Source of the DNA: Saprospiraceae bacterium
GTDB taxonomy: Bacteria > Bacteroidota > Bacteroidia > Chitinophagales > Saprospiraceae
NCBI GenBank assembly: GCA_016714985.1
Contig: JADKBS010000001.1
Location: 453,001 to 517,000, forward strand
Length of the DNA stretch: 64,000 nucleotides
Reading direction: 5' to 3'
Below are positions 1 through 8,668 of the stretch, in pieces. Below the pieces are notes generated by a model. That model was not told the origin of the DNA. It did not search any database and was given only the letters and a program-made list of their open reading frames with translations. The position numbers were made by a program, and so were the translations under genes. How positions within the stretch are numbered: position 1 is the stretch's first letter; each line of letters begins with the position of its first letter.

Positions 1-537
1 ACGCTGACGAAGGCATGGCGCTTTTCGGGCAAATGGGGTTTTCTGCTGCTGGCCGTGGCCGTGTTGCTGGCCTTGGGCATCGCCTTGCGGCAATACCTGC
101 TCATTAGGCGCTTGCGCAAGCTGCCCCGCCAGTCGGAAGTGGAACTGACGCCCGCCGGGAACTGGGCCATCGAGCAGCCCATTGCGGAGCGCCCCCAACT
201 GCCCAATGCCGGGTTATTCGACCGCTTGCGGGCGCTCGTGCTGGAGCGGATGCACGACGACATGCGCCCCGAAGACCTTGCCTCGGCGGCCAATATGAGC
301 CTCCGGCAATTGCAGCGCACTTTTCGGGAAGAACTCGACACCTCGCCCCACCATTTTATCATCATGCTGAAAATGGAGCGGGCAGCGGCCATGCTGCGGG
401 AAGGCAAATCGAATGTGTCGGAAGTGGCGTGGGCACTCGGCTTCACCGACCCGGCGTATTTTTCAAAGGTGTTCAAGAAGTATTTTGGGAGGTCGCCGAA
501 GGAATTTCAGTCAGGTAAGAGCCACGAACAATTATAA
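1..537 (+). CDS. AraC-family DNA-binding domain protein, C-terminal part (5' truncated by window edge)
   Basis: The frame is open from base 1 and ends in TAA at 535-537, so the true start lies upstream. The visible 178 residues begin with a hydrophobic membrane segment (about residues 12-36), a short linker, then an AraC/XylS-type double helix-turn-helix domain over the last ~105 residues. The second helix-turn-helix is typical, with VSEVAWALGFTDPAYFSKVF followed by FKKYFGRSPKEF. In Bacteroidota this arrangement usually belongs to membrane-anchored TPR or 7TM sensors whose C-terminus binds DNA. The sensor part is not visible, so the signal is unknown. Confidence 0.85.
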   Translation, partial: TLTKAWRFSGKWGFLLLAVAVLLALGIALRQYLLIRRLRKLPRQSEVELTPAGNWAIEQPIAERPQLPNAGLFDRLRALVLERMHDDMRPEDLASAANMSLRQLQRTFREELDTSPHHFIIMLKMERAAAMLREGKSNVSEVAWALGFTDPAYFSKVFKKYFGRSPKEFQSGKSHEQL

Positions 538-948
538 AGTCTTATTTCGCGTTGCCTTTTTATCTTCTGCCATTTTAAGAAAGTTTACTGTAGGCAAAAT
601 TACAGGGGTAAATCCCGCATTTAAGGTGAGCAGGGTGACGAAGCTACGAAGGTAAGGAAATGCAATTGCTGGTGCATTGATTTTAGCAAACGGTGATTCT
701 ATGAAGTCGGGAAGGACCTTGTCTGAAGCTTCAAACCAAGCCAAATATTCCATTTGCAACGTGAAATCTTGCTGATGAGTAAGATTGACTCTAAACAAAA
801 CAGCAAAAACATCTTCACGAGATTTGTCAGCGAAAATTTTCAGACCTAAATTAAAAGACTCACTGCCGTCTGGAAGATTTTCGGATTCAGGTCCCATTTT
901 GTCCAGATGAATCTTTGGCGCTTCAGTATGTAAAAGTCGAATTTGCAT
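532..948 (-). CDS. SecB-like chaperone of a toxin-antitoxin-chaperone (TAC) module
   Basis: A 138-residue protein with the SecB hallmark in its C-terminal half: an INAPAIAFPYLRSFV segment, then a glycine turn and ILPTVNF, as in the tetramerising core of SecB. The N-terminal half would form the SecB beta-sheet groove that binds unfolded clients. It is the last gene of a three-gene minus-strand set and starts 8 bases after the antitoxin stop. A housekeeping SecB is not typical of Bacteroidota, and no sec gene is nearby. A dedicated chaperone that stabilises the adjacent antitoxin is therefore more likely than a general export factor. The DNA is more AT-rich than the flanking genes, suggesting transfer. 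The fold assignment is firm; the client is inferred from position. Confidence 0.8.
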   Translation of the reverse strand: MQIRLLHTEAPKIHLDKMGPESENLPDGSESFNLGLKIFADKSREDVFAVLFRVNLTHQQDFTLQMEYLAWFEASDKVLPDFIESPFAKINAPAIAFPYLRSFVTLLTLNAGFTPVILPTVNFLKMAEDKKATRNKTL

Positions 949-956
949 AGTTAAGT

Positions 957-1250
957 CTAAGCGGCCATAGCATATTGATAGTTGCTAGCTAAAAGGTTTT
1001 CTATTGAGATATCCTCAATTTCGCTTTTTTCAAAAGCGGTAGCAACCAAGATTACGTCTAGCCATTTAAGATGGGTGTACGTGTACATTGCTGAAGTTAA
1101 CTCTTCATTGCCTATCACCAAAGTCATTGGGATTGATTCGTCAATGTCTTCAAGTTCTACGCCCATTGCTTCGAAATCTGCCACCACCTGTTCTGGTGTA
1201 ACACTATCATAGTAAACTTGTAGTTTTTTCTTTATTGCTTCTAGGTTCAT
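957..1250 (-). CDS. Putative antitoxin of TAC module, with ssrA-like C-terminal tail
   Basis: A 97-residue acidic protein without a recognisable helix-turn-helix, so probably not a HigA-type DNA-binding antitoxin. It lies between the ADP-ribosyltransferase-like toxin (12 bases upstream) and the SecB-like chaperone (8 bases downstream), the antitoxin position in T-A-C operons. The last residues read LLASNYQYAMAA. In known TAC systems the antitoxin C-terminus carries the chaperone-addiction segment and, without chaperone, is degraded. Here the final residues closely resemble the end of the tmRNA (ssrA) tag, NYALAA. I do not recognise the family from sequence alone; the role is inferred from context. 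Confidence 0.7.
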   Translation of the reverse strand: MNLEAIKKKLQVYYDSVTPEQVVADFEAMGVELEDIDESIPMTLVIGNEELTSAMYTYTHLKWLDVILVATAFEKSEIEDISIENLLASNYQYAMAA

Positions 1251-1262
1251 TGTGATAAATTT

Positions 1263-1835
1263 TCAAATGTTCCAGCTTTTGACAAGCTCTAACGATTCCT
1301 TTTCAATGTTGTCTTCAGGGTGTGAGGTGCAAAGTAACATACAATTCGGTATCATTGAGTGTATTTTTTCAATTCTGTCTTGTCCGAACCGAATGTGCAT
1401 TGGTGAAATTATAACCTCTATATTAGCCTTGTTCTTGATGTTATCAAACACTTTACCGTCGGTGTAATTGTCATCTTTGGACTTAAATGTTTTTCCTTTC
1501 TGACGCATTCGAGCCAGAACAAAACGCTTGTGCTCTAAAAACAGTTCGATACCAGCTTCTTGTCGCAAATCCAAAAGTGCTTCCTCTTTAATCAAAGTCC
1601 TTGCTTTAATTATTGAAAAAGCCTTGAATCCTGTCTTGTGTGCTTCGGACTCGACCCAGTTTTTAGCATGTTCTAGCGGATTACCTATCCCTTGGGTGAA
1701 AAAATACACACCTTCCCCAAGCCAATGGTGTGAACCTTCACTCGGCATAAAATTGGATGCCAAAATGCTATTCCCATTTTTTTCGCTAGTACCGTGCCAG
1801 CCATCGAAATTTAGAATTTTGAAGTCATATTCCAT
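1263..1835 (-). CDS. ADP-ribosyltransferase-like toxin of TAC module (CmdT-like)
   Basis: The frame is open further upstream, but the start chosen is the ATG at 1835, which follows a TATCTTTG promoter box by 8 bases and begins MEYDFKILNFDGWHGTS. The 190-residue product has features of the PARP/DUF3990-like ADP-ribosyltransferase fold: a WHGTS motif at residues 13-17 and HHWLGEGVYFF at residues 36-46, with His14 and Tyr44 as likely NAD-binding residues. Followed by a small antitoxin and a SecB-like chaperone, this matches CmdTAC, in which CmdT is reported to ADP-ribosylate mRNA on phage infection. The catalytic glutamate could not be placed with certainty. Toxin identity is inferred from fold and operon. 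Confidence 0.7.
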   Translation of the reverse strand: MEYDFKILNFDGWHGTSEKNGNSILASNFMPSEGSHHWLGEGVYFFTQGIGNPLEHAKNWVESEAHKTGFKAFSIIKARTLIKEEALLDLRQEAGIELFLEHKRFVLARMRQKGKTFKSKDDNYTDGKVFDNIKNKANIEVIISPMHIRFGQDRIEKIHSMIPNCMLLCTSHPEDNIEKESLELVKSWNI

Positions 1836-1843
1836 GTTGAATA

Positions 1844-1851
1844 CAAAGATA
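1844..1851 (-). promoter_or_regulatory. Bacteroidota -7 box (TATCTTTG) of the TAC operon
   Basis: On the minus strand TATCTTTG matches TAnnTTTG exactly and lies 8 bases before the toxin ATG, so the transcript would have almost no 5' leader. No convincing -33 TTG is seen at the usual distance. Confidence 0.5.
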
Positions 1852-1988
1852 CAAAGGCTAATTTCTTTTTTAGAAAACTGATAATCAACTAATCTCTTCC
1901 CTTTGCGCCTTTTTACCAGTTTTTGGCGCAAAATTCCCTGTACTTGAAAGCCCATCCGCCGTGTTTTGTCCACAAAAAAATCTGTTTT

Positions 1989-3995
1989 ATGAAGTACACC
2001 ATTCTGGCTTTCAGTCTATTTATTTTTTGCTTCGCAAACGGCCAAATCCCCGCTTTCCCCGGAGCGGAAGGCTTTGGCACCACGACCACCACGGGCGGGC
2101 GGGGCGGCACCGTTTATTATGTGACCAACCTCAATTGCAGCGGCCCCGGCTCCCTCAACTACGGCCTCAGCCAATCGGGGGCAAGGTACATCCTGTTCAA
2201 GGTCAGCGGCATCATTGATTGCGCAGCGGAAATCGAATGGGGCAACTGCTACATCGCTGGGCAGACCTCGCCGGGCGGCATCACGGTACGGGGTATCCTC
2301 CTCGACGATTATTACGAGCCTTCCGGGCTGGCGCAAAATGTCATCATCCGCCACCTGAACTCCCGCCCCAGCACCGAGGACGTGCGCCCCGGCACGGGCT
2401 GGGTCATGGACGATGCCCTCCGCCTCGACGGTGCGAGCAACGTTGTCGTTGACCATTGTTCCTTCGCCAATGCCATTGACGAGTGCATCCAGCTTTCCCG
2501 CAGCTCAAACATCACCATTTCCAATTGCCAACTGGCAGAGACGCTCGGCGGTCACTTCTACCTCGGTGGTATGTTGATGAACTACTCCACCACCGCCCAC
2601 CCGAAGGACAACGTGAGCATCCATCACAATATATGGAACCGCATCGGGGGCCGCATGCCCGAAATCTCCTGCGAACCAAGCGCCGAAAGCCCCGGCGACA
2701 ATGACTGCCTCGCCCACCCGTTCCGCTTCGAGTTCTCCAACAACCTGCTCTGGGACATGCCCATTCAGGTTTATTACGAGCCGGTGGACGATTTTTTGAT
2801 TGAGCCTAATTTCATCGGAAACCGCTGCGTGGCAAGGGCCAGCTACGGCGGGGCCATGTTCCATCACCCCATGCTCGACCACAGCGGCAACGAGCTTTTT
2901 GCCGATGGCAACACCATGAACCTCTACCCCAGCTACTCGGACTACGAGCTTTTTTATTGCTGCAACGACTTCAACCTCTACAACCCCAACCCCGACAACG
3001 GCGTGGCCACCCTACGCTCCAGCCGTTTCGGCTACCCTGGAATATCCTATACACCAACTGGAAATTTGGAGGGCTATATCTTCGAAAATGTCGGTGCCTT
3101 CAACGCCCACAGCAGCATGGGCCGGGACAGCATGAACCGCCGACTGATGAAGTTCATCAACAACAACAGTATAGACCCCCAGCCTGTGGACGGTGAGGAC
3201 TATTACCACGACGCCTTCCTGCTCGACTTCACCACCCCGCCCGCTGCCCCGACTGATACCGACAACGACGGTATGCCCAATGCTTGGGAAAACCTCTACG
3301 CAGCCTACGGCCTCGACCCCAACGTGGCCGACCACAACGGTACGCAACTTTCCGTGCCGCTGACGGGCGTGGCAGGCTACACCAACTTGGAATGCTACCT
3401 GAACCTATTGGCAGAAGGCCTCGTGTCCGGCTCCATCACCCTTGCTACCGAGTTGGTGGACTTCAAGGCCATCCCCATCGCTGCCGAGCGCAAGGTGCTG
3501 CTCCGTTGGACGACCGCCAACGAGGCTGACAATCAAGCTTTTATCGTGGAGCACAGCACCAATGGCCATGATTTTGATGGAGTAGGACAGGTTGCTGCGC
3601 AAAACCAGTCGCACACCGTGCGCTATGAGTTGCTGGATGAAAACCTGCGGAGCGGCCTGCATTATTACCGCCTCGTTGCCCTCGGCAATGACGGGAGCCG
3701 GGAGGTTTTCAAGACCGTTTCAGTCAAGTTGGTATCGGCAGGTGATTGGTTGCGGCTGCGCCGCAATGTTTCCGAAGGAACAATAGAAGTGCAGGTGATG
3801 GATGAGTTGCGGCTGCCAGTGCGGGCGGTGCTCTACGATGTGAACGGCCGCACTTGGCGGGACACTACCCTCCAAAACGGGCAAGGCTCGGTGGACGTAT
3901 CGGGGCTGCCGTCGGGCGTATATTTCCTGCAGGTTTGGAACGATTACCTGCGGCATTCGGAGCGTGTGCTGGTGGGGGATTTTCTGCGAAGATAA
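1989..3995 (+). CDS. Secreted pectate lyase-like protein (PL1-type beta-helix) with T9SS sorting domain
   Basis: The start is ATG 1989, where a signal peptide begins (MKYTILAFSLFIFCFANGQ); the longer frame upstream lacks one. Residues ~22-420 resemble polysaccharide lyase family 1: IPAFPGAEGFG at the mature N-terminus, GGRGGTVYYVTNL, FKVSGIID and a right-handed beta-helix ladder. A calcium-binding DTDNDGMPNAWE motif (~418-430), an Fn3-like region and a type A C-terminal sorting domain over the last ~85 residues follow. Likely exported by the type IX system to the surface or medium to cleave pectin-like polysaccharide. The gene is divergent from the TAC operon. The exact substrate cannot be read from the sequence. 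Confidence 0.85.
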   Translation: MKYTILAFSLFIFCFANGQIPAFPGAEGFGTTTTTGGRGGTVYYVTNLNCSGPGSLNYGLSQSGARYILFKVSGIIDCAAEIEWGNCYIAGQTSPGGITVRGILLDDYYEPSGLAQNVIIRHLNSRPSTEDVRPGTGWVMDDALRLDGASNVVVDHCSFANAIDECIQLSRSSNITISNCQLAETLGGHFYLGGMLMNYSTTAHPKDNVSIHHNIWNRIGGRMPEISCEPSAESPGDNDCLAHPFRFEFSNNLLWDMPIQVYYEPVDDFLIEPNFIGNRCVARASYGGAMFHHPMLDHSGNELFADGNTMNLYPSYSDYELFYCCNDFNLYNPNPDNGVATLRSSRFGYPGISYTPTGNLEGYIFENVGAFNAHSSMGRDSMNRRLMKFINNNSIDPQPVDGEDYYHDAFLLDFTTPPAAPTDTDNDGMPNAWENLYAAYGLDPNVADHNGTQLSVPLTGVAGYTNLECYLNLLAEGLVSGSITLATELVDFKAIPIAAERKVLLRWTTANEADNQAFIVEHSTNGHDFDGVGQVAAQNQSHTVRYELLDENLRSGLHYYRLVALGNDGSREVFKTVSVKLVSAGDWLRLRRNVSEGTIEVQVMDELRLPVRAVLYDVNGRTWRDTTLQNGQGSVDVSGLPSGVYFLQVWNDYLRHSERVLVGDFLRR

Positions 3996-4100
3996 GCGAG
4001 CGGGGGGCTGCGGTTCGACTTTTTTGAGGGGCTTGCGCTGAGGTTTGGTGGCTGGCATGACAGCAACGAAGTACTTAGCTGGGGGTGGTGGAAATACCTT

Positions 4101-4667
4101 TCATTGCCAATCCCACACCACTATCTTCCAATGGTCGGTCTCATCCTCAAAGGTATGGATGGCCTGAAACCCAACCCGCTGGTGGGCACGGATGGAGCGG
4201 GTGTTGCGGCTGGCGATTTCGGTGGCCACGAAGTCGAACCGTGGGCTGTATAGTTCCTTGTGCTGTCGGTAGAGGCCATCGAAGACGCCCATGCCACGGT
4301 AGCCCTCGGCCACGCAGACTTGGCCCATCACATAGTATTGGTAGTCAACCAGTTTTTTACCCTTGTAGTCAATGTTTTCAAACATCAGGAACATGGGTTT
4401 CAGCACTGGAATCAGGTCTTGGAACGAAGGCAGCATCACGAGCGCATAGCCCACCACTTGGTCGCCGTCCTTGGCGATGACCTGTGGGATGGCCTCGTTC
4501 ATGGCCTTCAACAAATCGAAATTGTGCTGCACGGTGACAAATCCCTGCGATTGTGCCACATCAGCGGAAACCCGTGTGGAAAGGTTGGCCTGTTGCAGGG
4601 CAAGCACCTGGTGGAGGTCGCCTTCGGTGGTGATGGTAGTGAAATGGATGTGGGCTGCGGAGGGCAT
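4101..4667 (-). CDS. GNAT family N-acetyltransferase
   Basis: A 188-residue protein with the GNAT core. The strand ending VVGYALVML is followed by the acetyl-CoA-binding segment VCVAEGYRGMGVFDGLYRQH (V-x-x-x-x-R-G-x-G), then ATEIASRNTRSIRAHQRVGF, the conserved terminal helix and strand. It would transfer an acetyl group from acetyl-CoA to an amine on an unknown substrate. It is convergent with the pectate lyase gene, and a structured repeat lies upstream of its start. Confidence 0.85.
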   Translation of the reverse strand: MPSAAHIHFTTITTEGDLHQVLALQQANLSTRVSADVAQSQGFVTVQHNFDLLKAMNEAIPQVIAKDGDQVVGYALVMLPSFQDLIPVLKPMFLMFENIDYKGKKLVDYQYYVMGQVCVAEGYRGMGVFDGLYRQHKELYSPRFDFVATEIASRNTRSIRAHQRVGFQAIHTFEDETDHWKIVVWDWQ

Positions 4668-4771
4668 ACCGTGGATTTGATATAAGGGTTCAGTTAGGCT
4701 TAGGCTGTTAAAGGGGGAAAAGTGATGTTGGTTTTTTTGACGCTGAGAGACGCAGGTTTTTTATGATTTTT

Positions 4772-4897
4772 TGTAACTGCTTAGGGTGTGGGAGGAGAGA
4801 AAAAATTTCATTTTTTCTCTCCTCCTTCATTTTAGGGTGTTTTTTGGTGAAAATTGAAAATTTTTACCAAAAAAACACCCCCTGCTAAGTAGTTATG
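4772..4897. repeat. Double-hairpin repeat element, copy A
   Basis: Outer inverted repeats AACTGCTTAG (4775-4784) and CTAAGTAGTT (4885-4894) enclose two hairpins. The first has a perfect 16-bp stem starting GGAGGAGAG (4791-4806 with 4810-4825, 3-base loop). The second pairs 4835-4854 with 4860-4880 and starts GGGTGTTTTTTGG. The same layout, inverted, occurs at 47511-47635 with different but still complementary stems. No gene lies in the 4668-5056 gap. Confidence 0.75.
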
Positions 4898-5056
4898 ATT
4901 TTTCATGTTTTTCCCCCTGCGGTGAAATGGACAGGGTGGGGTGAGCGTCAAGCATACAGGTTGTGATTTCAGCTATAAGATAGGCGAAATAAATTTCAGA
5001 TTGCGGGGCTTTGGCAAATCTGAAATATTCTATCTTATTTCAAAATGATATAGACA

Positions 5057-6379
5057 TCACCCCTCCTCGTTTTCCCTTTCTGTTATCGTGCCGAGGTACT
5101 TTGCCTGCACTATCTCTGGGCTGGCTTGGAACATTTTCACCACGGTGATATCGTAGTTACCTATTCGGATGGTTTCGCCTTCTTCGGGTATTTCTTCCGC
5201 TACTTGTTGCAGTAGGCCAGACATGGTGTGGTAGCCTTCGCTCTCTGGGAACGGCTCTGGCAGAAACTCGTTGATCTCGTCGAGCGGGTTTTGTGCCTGT
5301 ATCTTGAAGATGTTGTTGTCTAATTTTTCCACGATGAGCGGCTCGGTGTCGTATTCGTCCTGTATTTCGCCGACGAGTTCCTCGATGATGTCCTCCAGGG
5401 TGACGAGGCCCACCGTTCCGCCGAACTCGTTGACGGCAATGGCCAATTGCGCCCGCTCCTTCTGCATGAGGCGTAGCACAGAGATGACCTTTTTATTCGA
5501 GGAAACATAGAGTACCGGGCGCATAATTTCCTTGATGCCTTTGCCAATCTCGCCGTGGCGGGAGAGCAGCAGCAGGTCCTTGGAATGCACGAAGCCGATG
5601 ATGTGGTCAATGGTGTCGTCGTAAACGGGGTAGCGGGAGTAACCCTCGGTGATGGCATACTCGATGTTCTCCTCAAGGGGTTCGTTGATATCAATGGCGG
5701 CAATCTGGGTGCGGGGCTTTAGTATCTGCCAGATGATGCGGTCGTCGAAGTCGAAGACGTTCTGGATGAGTTCCCGCTCCGAGTCATCAATGGCGCCGCC
5801 CTCGGCGCTTTCGGCGATGATGAGCTTCAGTTCCTCCTCCGAGTGGATGCCCTCGTGCTCTTGGATAGGCTTGATGCCGATGAGGCGGAGAACCAGGTTA
5901 GCGAAGCCGTTCAAAACATAGATGACCGGCTTGAAGATGGTTCGGAACACCCGCAGCGGCACTGCCACGGCCAGCGTCGTGTTGATGGGATGGCGGATGG
6001 CCAGGGACTTTGGCGCCAGTTCGCCGAACACGATGTGCAGCACGGTGATGGTGGCAAAGGCGATGTATGGGGCAAATTGGTGCGCTGTTGCCTCGTCCAC
6101 CTGTAGGCCCAGCCCATGCATCGAGTTGATGATGATGTCGGAGACCACGCTCTCCCCAATGAATCCGAGGGCGAGTGAGGCAATCGTGATGCCTAATTGG
6201 GTGGCGGCGAGGTAGGCGTCGAGGTTACCCACCACGCTCTCGGCGATGCTGGCGGTGAAGCTGGAGCCGGTGCGTACCTGTAGCTGTGACATCCGAACCT
6301 TGACGATGGCAAATTCGGCGGCAACGAAAAACCCGTTCAGGAAAACCAAAAATATCGTGAGTAATATATCAGCGACCAT
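5057..6379 (-). CDS. Hemolysin/CorC family membrane protein (CNNM-CBS-CorC)
   Basis: A 440-residue protein with the full domain order of the family: an N-terminal DUF21/CNNM membrane domain (~1-195) opening MVADILLTIFLVFLNGFFVA with the AAEFAIVKVR signature, a CBS pair (~210-335, including SRYPVYDDTIDHIIGFVHSKDLL and FGGTVGLVTLEDIIEELVGE), and a C-terminal CorC/HlyC domain (~355-435, GYHTMSGLL). Family members are implicated in divalent cation efflux; some Bacteroidota relatives are named GldE in gliding gene sets. With no gliding genes beside it, ion transport is the safer inference. Confidence 0.88.
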   Translation of the reverse strand: MVADILLTIFLVFLNGFFVAAEFAIVKVRMSQLQVRTGSSFTASIAESVVGNLDAYLAATQLGITIASLALGFIGESVVSDIIINSMHGLGLQVDEATAHQFAPYIAFATITVLHIVFGELAPKSLAIRHPINTTLAVAVPLRVFRTIFKPVIYVLNGFANLVLRLIGIKPIQEHEGIHSEEELKLIIAESAEGGAIDDSERELIQNVFDFDDRIIWQILKPRTQIAAIDINEPLEENIEYAITEGYSRYPVYDDTIDHIIGFVHSKDLLLLSRHGEIGKGIKEIMRPVLYVSSNKKVISVLRLMQKERAQLAIAVNEFGGTVGLVTLEDIIEELVGEIQDEYDTEPLIVEKLDNNIFKIQAQNPLDEINEFLPEPFPESEGYHTMSGLLQQVAEEIPEEGETIRIGNYDITVVKMFQASPEIVQAKYLGTITERENEEG

Positions 6380-6520
6380 GTAAGGTGGACTTGCGTCTTG
6401 TTGGAGATGCCTGGTTTTTACGAAAAAACCCCGTAAATGTTAGGCAATGGCCGCAAATGTAAGGGTTTTTTGGATGACTTCGTAAGGGGATGGGTAAAAC
6501 GTTGGTTGTCAGGGGATTGA

Positions 6521-6558
6521 TTAAAGGTTCTGCGGCCATCCTGCCGCAGAACCTTTAA
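6521..6558 (-). terminator. Likely transcription terminator downstream of blaR1-like gene
   Basis: A perfect 15-bp inverted repeat (TTAAAGGTTCTGCGG with its complement, 8-base loop) lies just past the stop of the BlaR1-like gene. The run of T after the stem is short, so its strength is uncertain. Confidence 0.55.
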
Positions 6559-6567
6559 AAGGACAAA

Positions 6568-8583
6568 TCACTGCACTATCACCTTCGTCGTCGCCAGCAC
6601 CTTCCCGTTTGCATCACGCAGGCTGATAGCCGCCGTGCCCGACTTGCCGTTGGCAAATAGCCATTCGGGGCGGATTTGATACGTGGTAAATATCCCCTTT
6701 TCAACGTCAAAGAACCTTTCGTTCACCTCTTTCATGGCGTTAGCATCATAAAAAAGCAGGGATACCCGGCCTGCCGGGGCCTTGAAGCGCACTTCGAAGC
6801 CGTCTGAGCCAGCAGGATTGGGAAAAGCCTCCAAGACTACTTCCTCGCTCGGTTTTGCTGATTTTTCACCTTCATCCAATTTGAACTTCACGGGCAACGT
6901 GTACGACACTGGCACGGGCTGCCCGTCCTTCTTGCCCGGCGACCATTTCGGCATCAGGCCCACGACCCGCAGCACCTCCTCGTCGCAGCCGCTACCCACG
7001 CTCCGGATGATTTCGGGCTTGGTGATGCTGCCGTCCTTTTCGATGATGAACTTGGCGAAGACGGTACCCTCTACACCGTTCTTCCGGGCCTCGGCGGGGT
7101 ATTTCACGTTGGCGAAAACGGCTTCAATCAGCTTCATGTCAGAGCATTTTTTTCGCTCATCACCCGTGAATTGCTCGCATCCGAGCATCACGGGCATCTC
7201 GTCCAAATCATTGATGGTCAATGGCTTGTCCACTGATGCCTTCTTGTCCTCCTCTTCTAGTTTGAACTTAACAGGGAGCACGAACTGCACCCTGACCTCC
7301 CTGCCCCGCTGCTTGCCAGGAATCCATTTTGGCATAGTGCCTACCAAACGTTTCAATTCCTCACCACAACCATTCTCCAAGTTGCGGACTATTTCGGCCC
7401 CCGTGATTGAGCCGTCTTTTTCAATGACGAACTTTACGTATGCCGTGCCTTCAATGCCCTTTTCTTTTGCTTCAGCCGGGTATTTGATGTTCTTGAAAAT
7501 GAACTCCATCATCTGCTGCTCCGAGCATTTCTTGCGCTCGGTTACATCGGCTACGTCTTCGCAGCCGGGGAAGCGGGGCATCTCCTCGACCACTTTGAAA
7601 ATCTCGCCCCCATCGGGTGGCACGGTGTCAGTCAATGCCATTGCCGAAGACACAAAATCAGGTTCTTCAAAACGCTCAACAGGTTGGTTTTCAAGGATTT
7701 CTAGCGGTGCTGGCAGTGGGCTGTTTTTCATGGAAAAAGCCATCAAAAGCACCGCCAGTGCGGGCAGCACGGCCAGGTATTTCCACCCGGCCCGCTGCGG
7801 CGAATCAGTTTTAGTCATCATGACAATACGTTTTTTTAATTGTGAAGAAAAAAGTGAATTGGAAATGGCAACCTGCATTCCGGGGTGCGATTGCCTGAGC
7901 AACAAACGGCCGTATTGTTTCTTGTCAAAACCCGCCGTCACATGGGCGTCGGCGAGGTATTCGTGGGTTGTTTTCAGGGCTTTTTTATAGAAATAAATTA
8001 AAGGGACACACCAAGCGAAGGCCGCCACCAGTTCGAGCATCACCACATCGTGGCTGTGTTTTTGGAAAATATGCGCCTCCTCATGCCGAGTGATACTGCG
8101 GCGCTCCTCTTCGGTCACCTCAAAGCTTTTGCTCCAAAACAGGTTGTCGAAAAACGAGAAGGGCAGGTGTGGGGCGTTCGTCGTCACGAGGTCGTAGCCC
8201 TGTTGCGGAGCAATATCCCCCGCCCGGTACAGCCGCCTGATTTGCCAAAGGCCATAGCCAAAGCGCAGCATCGCCACCACGACGCCAAGCCAATAGATGC
8301 ACCATGCAACTGCTTGAAAATCAACGCCTTGATTCCGTTCCGAAGCAGTGACCACAATCGCCTCCAGCTCCTGCACACCTACTGTGATGGGCTGCAACAG
8401 GTAGCTTGGCGTTGCATCCGCCGTCGCCAAATCAATGTCCAGCGTCGGGATGGCGAGGCCGAGCAGCAGCGTCGTGAGCAGGTACCAGCGATTCCAGCGG
8501 TGGAAGGTCTCCGCCCGCAGCAGCAGGTGATAGACGCCGTAGAAAACGGCCCAAGATGCGGTAACTTCGAGTAGGTAAGCCAT
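6568..8583 (-). CDS. BlaR1-like M56 metallopeptidase with two TonB-C domains and a T9SS-like tail
   Basis: A 671-residue membrane protein. The N-terminal ~285 residues have the M56/BlaR1 layout: four hydrophobic segments and the zinc motif HEEAH at residues 167-171. Two periplasmic TonB C-terminal domains follow (~350-455 and ~470-575), each with MPRFPGCE/MPVMLGCE-like starts, KYPAEAxxxGxEGT and MPKWxPG. The last ~85 residues (from EAFPNPAGSDGFEV to GKVLATTKVIVQ) look like a type A Por sorting domain, odd on an inner-membrane protease. With the BlaI-like repressor 83 bases upstream it likely forms a signal-activated protease-repressor pair. The inducer is not evident, and no beta-lactamase gene is present. 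Confidence 0.85.
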   Translation of the reverse strand: MAYLLEVTASWAVFYGVYHLLLRAETFHRWNRWYLLTTLLLGLAIPTLDIDLATADATPSYLLQPITVGVQELEAIVVTASERNQGVDFQAVAWCIYWLGVVVAMLRFGYGLWQIRRLYRAGDIAPQQGYDLVTTNAPHLPFSFFDNLFWSKSFEVTEEERRSITRHEEAHIFQKHSHDVVMLELVAAFAWCVPLIYFYKKALKTTHEYLADAHVTAGFDKKQYGRLLLRQSHPGMQVAISNSLFSSQLKKRIVMMTKTDSPQRAGWKYLAVLPALAVLLMAFSMKNSPLPAPLEILENQPVERFEEPDFVSSAMALTDTVPPDGGEIFKVVEEMPRFPGCEDVADVTERKKCSEQQMMEFIFKNIKYPAEAKEKGIEGTAYVKFVIEKDGSITGAEIVRNLENGCGEELKRLVGTMPKWIPGKQRGREVRVQFVLPVKFKLEEEDKKASVDKPLTINDLDEMPVMLGCEQFTGDERKKCSDMKLIEAVFANVKYPAEARKNGVEGTVFAKFIIEKDGSITKPEIIRSVGSGCDEEVLRVVGLMPKWSPGKKDGQPVPVSYTLPVKFKLDEGEKSAKPSEEVVLEAFPNPAGSDGFEVRFKAPAGRVSLLFYDANAMKEVNERFFDVEKGIFTTYQIRPEWLFANGKSGTAAISLRDANGKVLATTKVIVQ

Positions 8584-8589
8584 GACGGT

Positions 8590-8668
8590 TCTGAGTTGCG
8601 AGTTGCGAGCTGCGAGTTTCGAGAAGGGGCTGCCTCAACTCAAAACTTGTAGCTCATGGCTCTTAGCT
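8590..8668. repeat. 7-bp unit repeat (GAGTTGC/GAGTTTC) between blaI and blaR1
   Basis: Four near-tandem GAGTTGC-type heptamers at 8593-8622, followed by a weaker complementary arm CAACTCAAAACTTGTAGCTC near 8635-8655. Same class as the arrays at 14187, 38495 and 42110. Confidence 0.6.

Noticed and set aside
532..948. Housekeeping SecB for protein export
   Set aside because: Its position directly behind a toxin-antitoxin pair and its rarity in this phylum favour a dedicated TAC chaperone.
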